A stretch of DNA of 6,941 nucleotides, taken from the NCBI GenBank assembly GCA_938038645.1, contig CALHTA010000022.1, positions 1 to 6,941 of the forward strand, in the 5' to 3' direction. How positions within the stretch are numbered: the stretch's first letter is position 1; each line of letters starts with the position of its first letter. Below, piece after piece: positions 5,478-6,941 of this stretch. Source of the DNA: an uncultured Thiotrichaceae bacterium (GTDB lineage Bacteria > Pseudomonadota > Gammaproteobacteria > Thiotrichales > Thiotrichaceae). A program made the translations under genes and the position numbers. A model generated the notes under the pieces. That model did no database searches, was not told the origin of the DNA, and was given only the letters and a program-made list of their open reading frames with translations.

Positions 5478-6941
5478 TTATCGATAACTATCAATACTCG
5501 GGCAAGCGCAAACTAAGTTACGATCTCCAAATACATTATCAACACGGCTCACTGTTGGCCAATACTTACTCGACGGAACGACACCACCTGGAAACACAGC
5601 TTGCTCCTGTGTATAAGCTCTATCCCATCCACTGATTAAGTCTTTCACGGTATGAGGCGCATTCGCTAATGGATTGTTATCTGCAGGCCACTCTCCGGAA
5701 TGCACTTTGCTAATCTCTTCTCTAATAGAAATCATCGCATCGCAGAAACGATCAAGCTCAGCTTTTGACTCTGACTCAGTCGGCTCAATCATTAAAGTGC
5801 CTGCGACCGGAAATGACATCGTCGGTGCATGGAAGCCATAGTCCATTAGGCGCTTTGCGATATCCTCTTCTGAAATTCCAGTCTCAGCTTTAATCGGGCG
5901 TATATCAATAATGCACTCATGAGCCACACGTCCATGCTCCCCTTTAAATAGGATCGGATAAGAGCCTGTTAAACGAGTCATGATGTAGTTGGCATTAAGT
6001 ATAGCTAGCTGTGTCGCTCGAGTCAGACCATTTCCACCCATCTGTTTAATATAAGCCCATGAAATTGGCAATATGGCAGCACTGCCATAAGGTGCTGCTG
6101 ATACCGCACTATTCCCGACTTCCTTATTATCAACAGAACTGACTACATGGTTTGACAAAAAAGGCGCTAAATGGGATTTAACACCAATTGGCCCCATGCC
6201 TGGTCCACCGCCTCCGTGAGGGATACAGAACGTTTTATGCAAGTTCAAATGCGAAACATCAGAACCAAACTTACCGGGCTTACACAAACCGACTTGTGCA
6301 TTGAGGTTTGCCCCATCCATATAAACCTGGCCACCATACTGATGTGTAATTTCACAGAGCTCAACAACCGCCTCTTCAAACACGCCGTGTGTAGAAGGGT
6401 AGGTAATCATGACACTTGAAAGATTATCAGCGTGCGCTTTAGCTTTTGCACGGAAGTCTTCAATATCAACATTTCCATTGCTATCGCACTCTACGATAAC
6501 TACTTTCAAACTCGTCATCGCAGCTGAAGCAGGATTGGTACCGTGAGCAGAACTTGGAATCAAGCAAACATTGCGGTAAGCTTCACCACGACTTGCGTGA
6601 TAACGACTAATCGCTACAAGCCCAGCATATTCGCCCTGTGCACCAGAGTTTGGCTGGCTTGAAATTTCATCGTAACCCGTAATTTCTGCTAAATAAACTT
6701 CCAACTCGGCAATCATTTTACGATAGCCTACCGTCTGCTCTTTTGGAGCAAAAGGATGGATATCAGCGAACTCGGGCCATGTAACTGGCAACATCTCACT
6801 AGTCGCATTAAGCTTCATCGTACACGAACCCAATGGAATCATTCCGTGCGTCAGCGAAAAGTCCTTATTTTCTAAACGTTTGAGATAGCGAAGCATCTCA
6901 GTTTCAGAATGATAAGAATTAAATACAGGGTGAGTTAGATA
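5478..6941 (-). CDS. gcvP: Glycine dehydrogenase (decarboxylating), P-protein, C-terminal half (5' end outside window)
   Basis: The P-protein decarboxylates glycine using pyridoxal phosphate and passes the aminomethyl group to the lipoyl arm of GcvH, the first step of the glycine cleavage system that supplies one-carbon units to folate. The visible 487 codons run to the right edge and correspond roughly to the second half of E. coli GcvP (957 residues). The frame stays open past the first internal Met (6896): the edge codons read [16 protein letters not shown], as in full-length P-proteins, so the gene is cut by the window and not truncated. Recognisable motifs are [37 protein letters not shown], and the PLP lysine in [19 protein letters not shown] (codon 6234-6236). 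The C-terminus [16 protein letters not shown] parallels E. coli. The sequence resembles the single-chain P-protein more than the GcvPB subunit of two-subunit enzymes. gcvT, gcvH and any glycine riboswitch would lie outside the window. Confidence 0.96.
   Translation of the reverse strand, partial: YLTHPVFNSYHSETEMLRYLKRLENKDFSLTHGMIPLGSCTMKLNATSEMLPVTWPEFADIHPFAPKEQTVGYRKMIAELEVYLAEITGYDEISSQPNSGAQGEYAGLVAISRYHASRGEAYRNVCLIPSSAHGTNPASAAMTSLKVVIVECDSNGNVDIEDFRAKAKAHADNLSSVMITYPSTHGVFEEAVVELCEITHQYGGQVYMDGANLNAQVGLCKPGKFGSDVSHLNLHKTFCIPHGGGGPGMGPIGVKSHLAPFLSNHVVSSVDNKEVGNSAVSAAPYGSAAILPISWAYIKQMGGNGLTRATQLAILNANYIMTRLTGSYPILFKGEHGRVAHECIIDIRPIKAETGISEEDIAKRLMDYGFHAPTMSFPVAGTLMIEPTESESKAELDRFCDAMISIREEISKVHSGEWPADNNPLANAPHTVKDLISGWDRAYTQEQAVFPGGVVPSSKYWPTVSRVDNVFGDRNLVCACPSIDSYR

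Noticed and set aside
6894..6896. gcvP starting at the Met encoded at 6894-6896
   Set aside because: The frame continues to the window edge with residues conserved in full-length P-proteins, so this Met is internal.
1..6941. Mobile element, defence system, CRISPR or toxin-antitoxin pair
   Set aside because: I saw no transposase, integrase, repeat array, tRNA-like attachment site or small paired genes; all coding space is taken by recognised housekeeping genes and one CDGSH gene.

Overview
The window reads as ordinary chromosomal housekeeping DNA from a gammaproteobacterium of moderate to low GC. The proteins resemble their Escherichia coli counterparts along their whole length: SSB with a DDDIPF tail, RlmE with its K-D-K-E tetrad, FtsH of 644 residues, GlmM of 447 residues, and a single-chain type P-protein. 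I cannot name a genus. I see no insertion sequence, CRISPR array, phage gene, tRNA, rRNA or frameshift, and coding density is high. No gap between genes exceeds about 180 bp.

Layout. 33-518 (+) ssb, followed by two U-tailed hairpins (556-587 and 616-641). 695-946 (+) a small dual CDGSH iron-sulfur protein with its own extended -10 promoter candidate. 951-1238 (-) yhbY, tail to tail with the CDGSH gene and only 4 bp away. 1258-1884 (+) rlmE, head to head with yhbY across only 19 bp. 1963-3897 (+) ftsH, with a TTG start and a promoter candidate in the 78-bp gap before it. 4070-5413 (+) glmM. 5478-6941 (-) the C-terminal half of gcvP, convergent with glmM and running off the right edge.

How it fits together. 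yhbY / rlmE / ftsH / glmM is the core of a well-known gammaproteobacterial neighbourhood (in E. coli greA, yhbY, rlmE, ftsH, folP, glmM). It joins 50S ribosome maturation (YhbY, RlmE), membrane-protein and regulator proteolysis (FtsH) and the committed step to UDP-GlcNAc (GlmM). FtsH also controls LPS synthesis through LpxC in enterobacteria, so ftsH and glmM both touch envelope precursor supply. The block is altered here: folP is absent between ftsH and glmM, a gcvP gene faces glmM from the right, and an ssb-CDGSH pair lies to the left where greA would be in E. coli.

Nothing in the window amounts to a new system. The points worth a second look are regulatory and architectural: the very tight yhbY/rlmE divergent start with no clear ribosome-binding site on either side, a TAGCTTWAT element shared by the CDGSH and ftsH promoter regions, hairpins without U-tracts after ftsH and glmM, the missing folP, and a second CDGSH motif that has lost the usual G-[S/T] residues.
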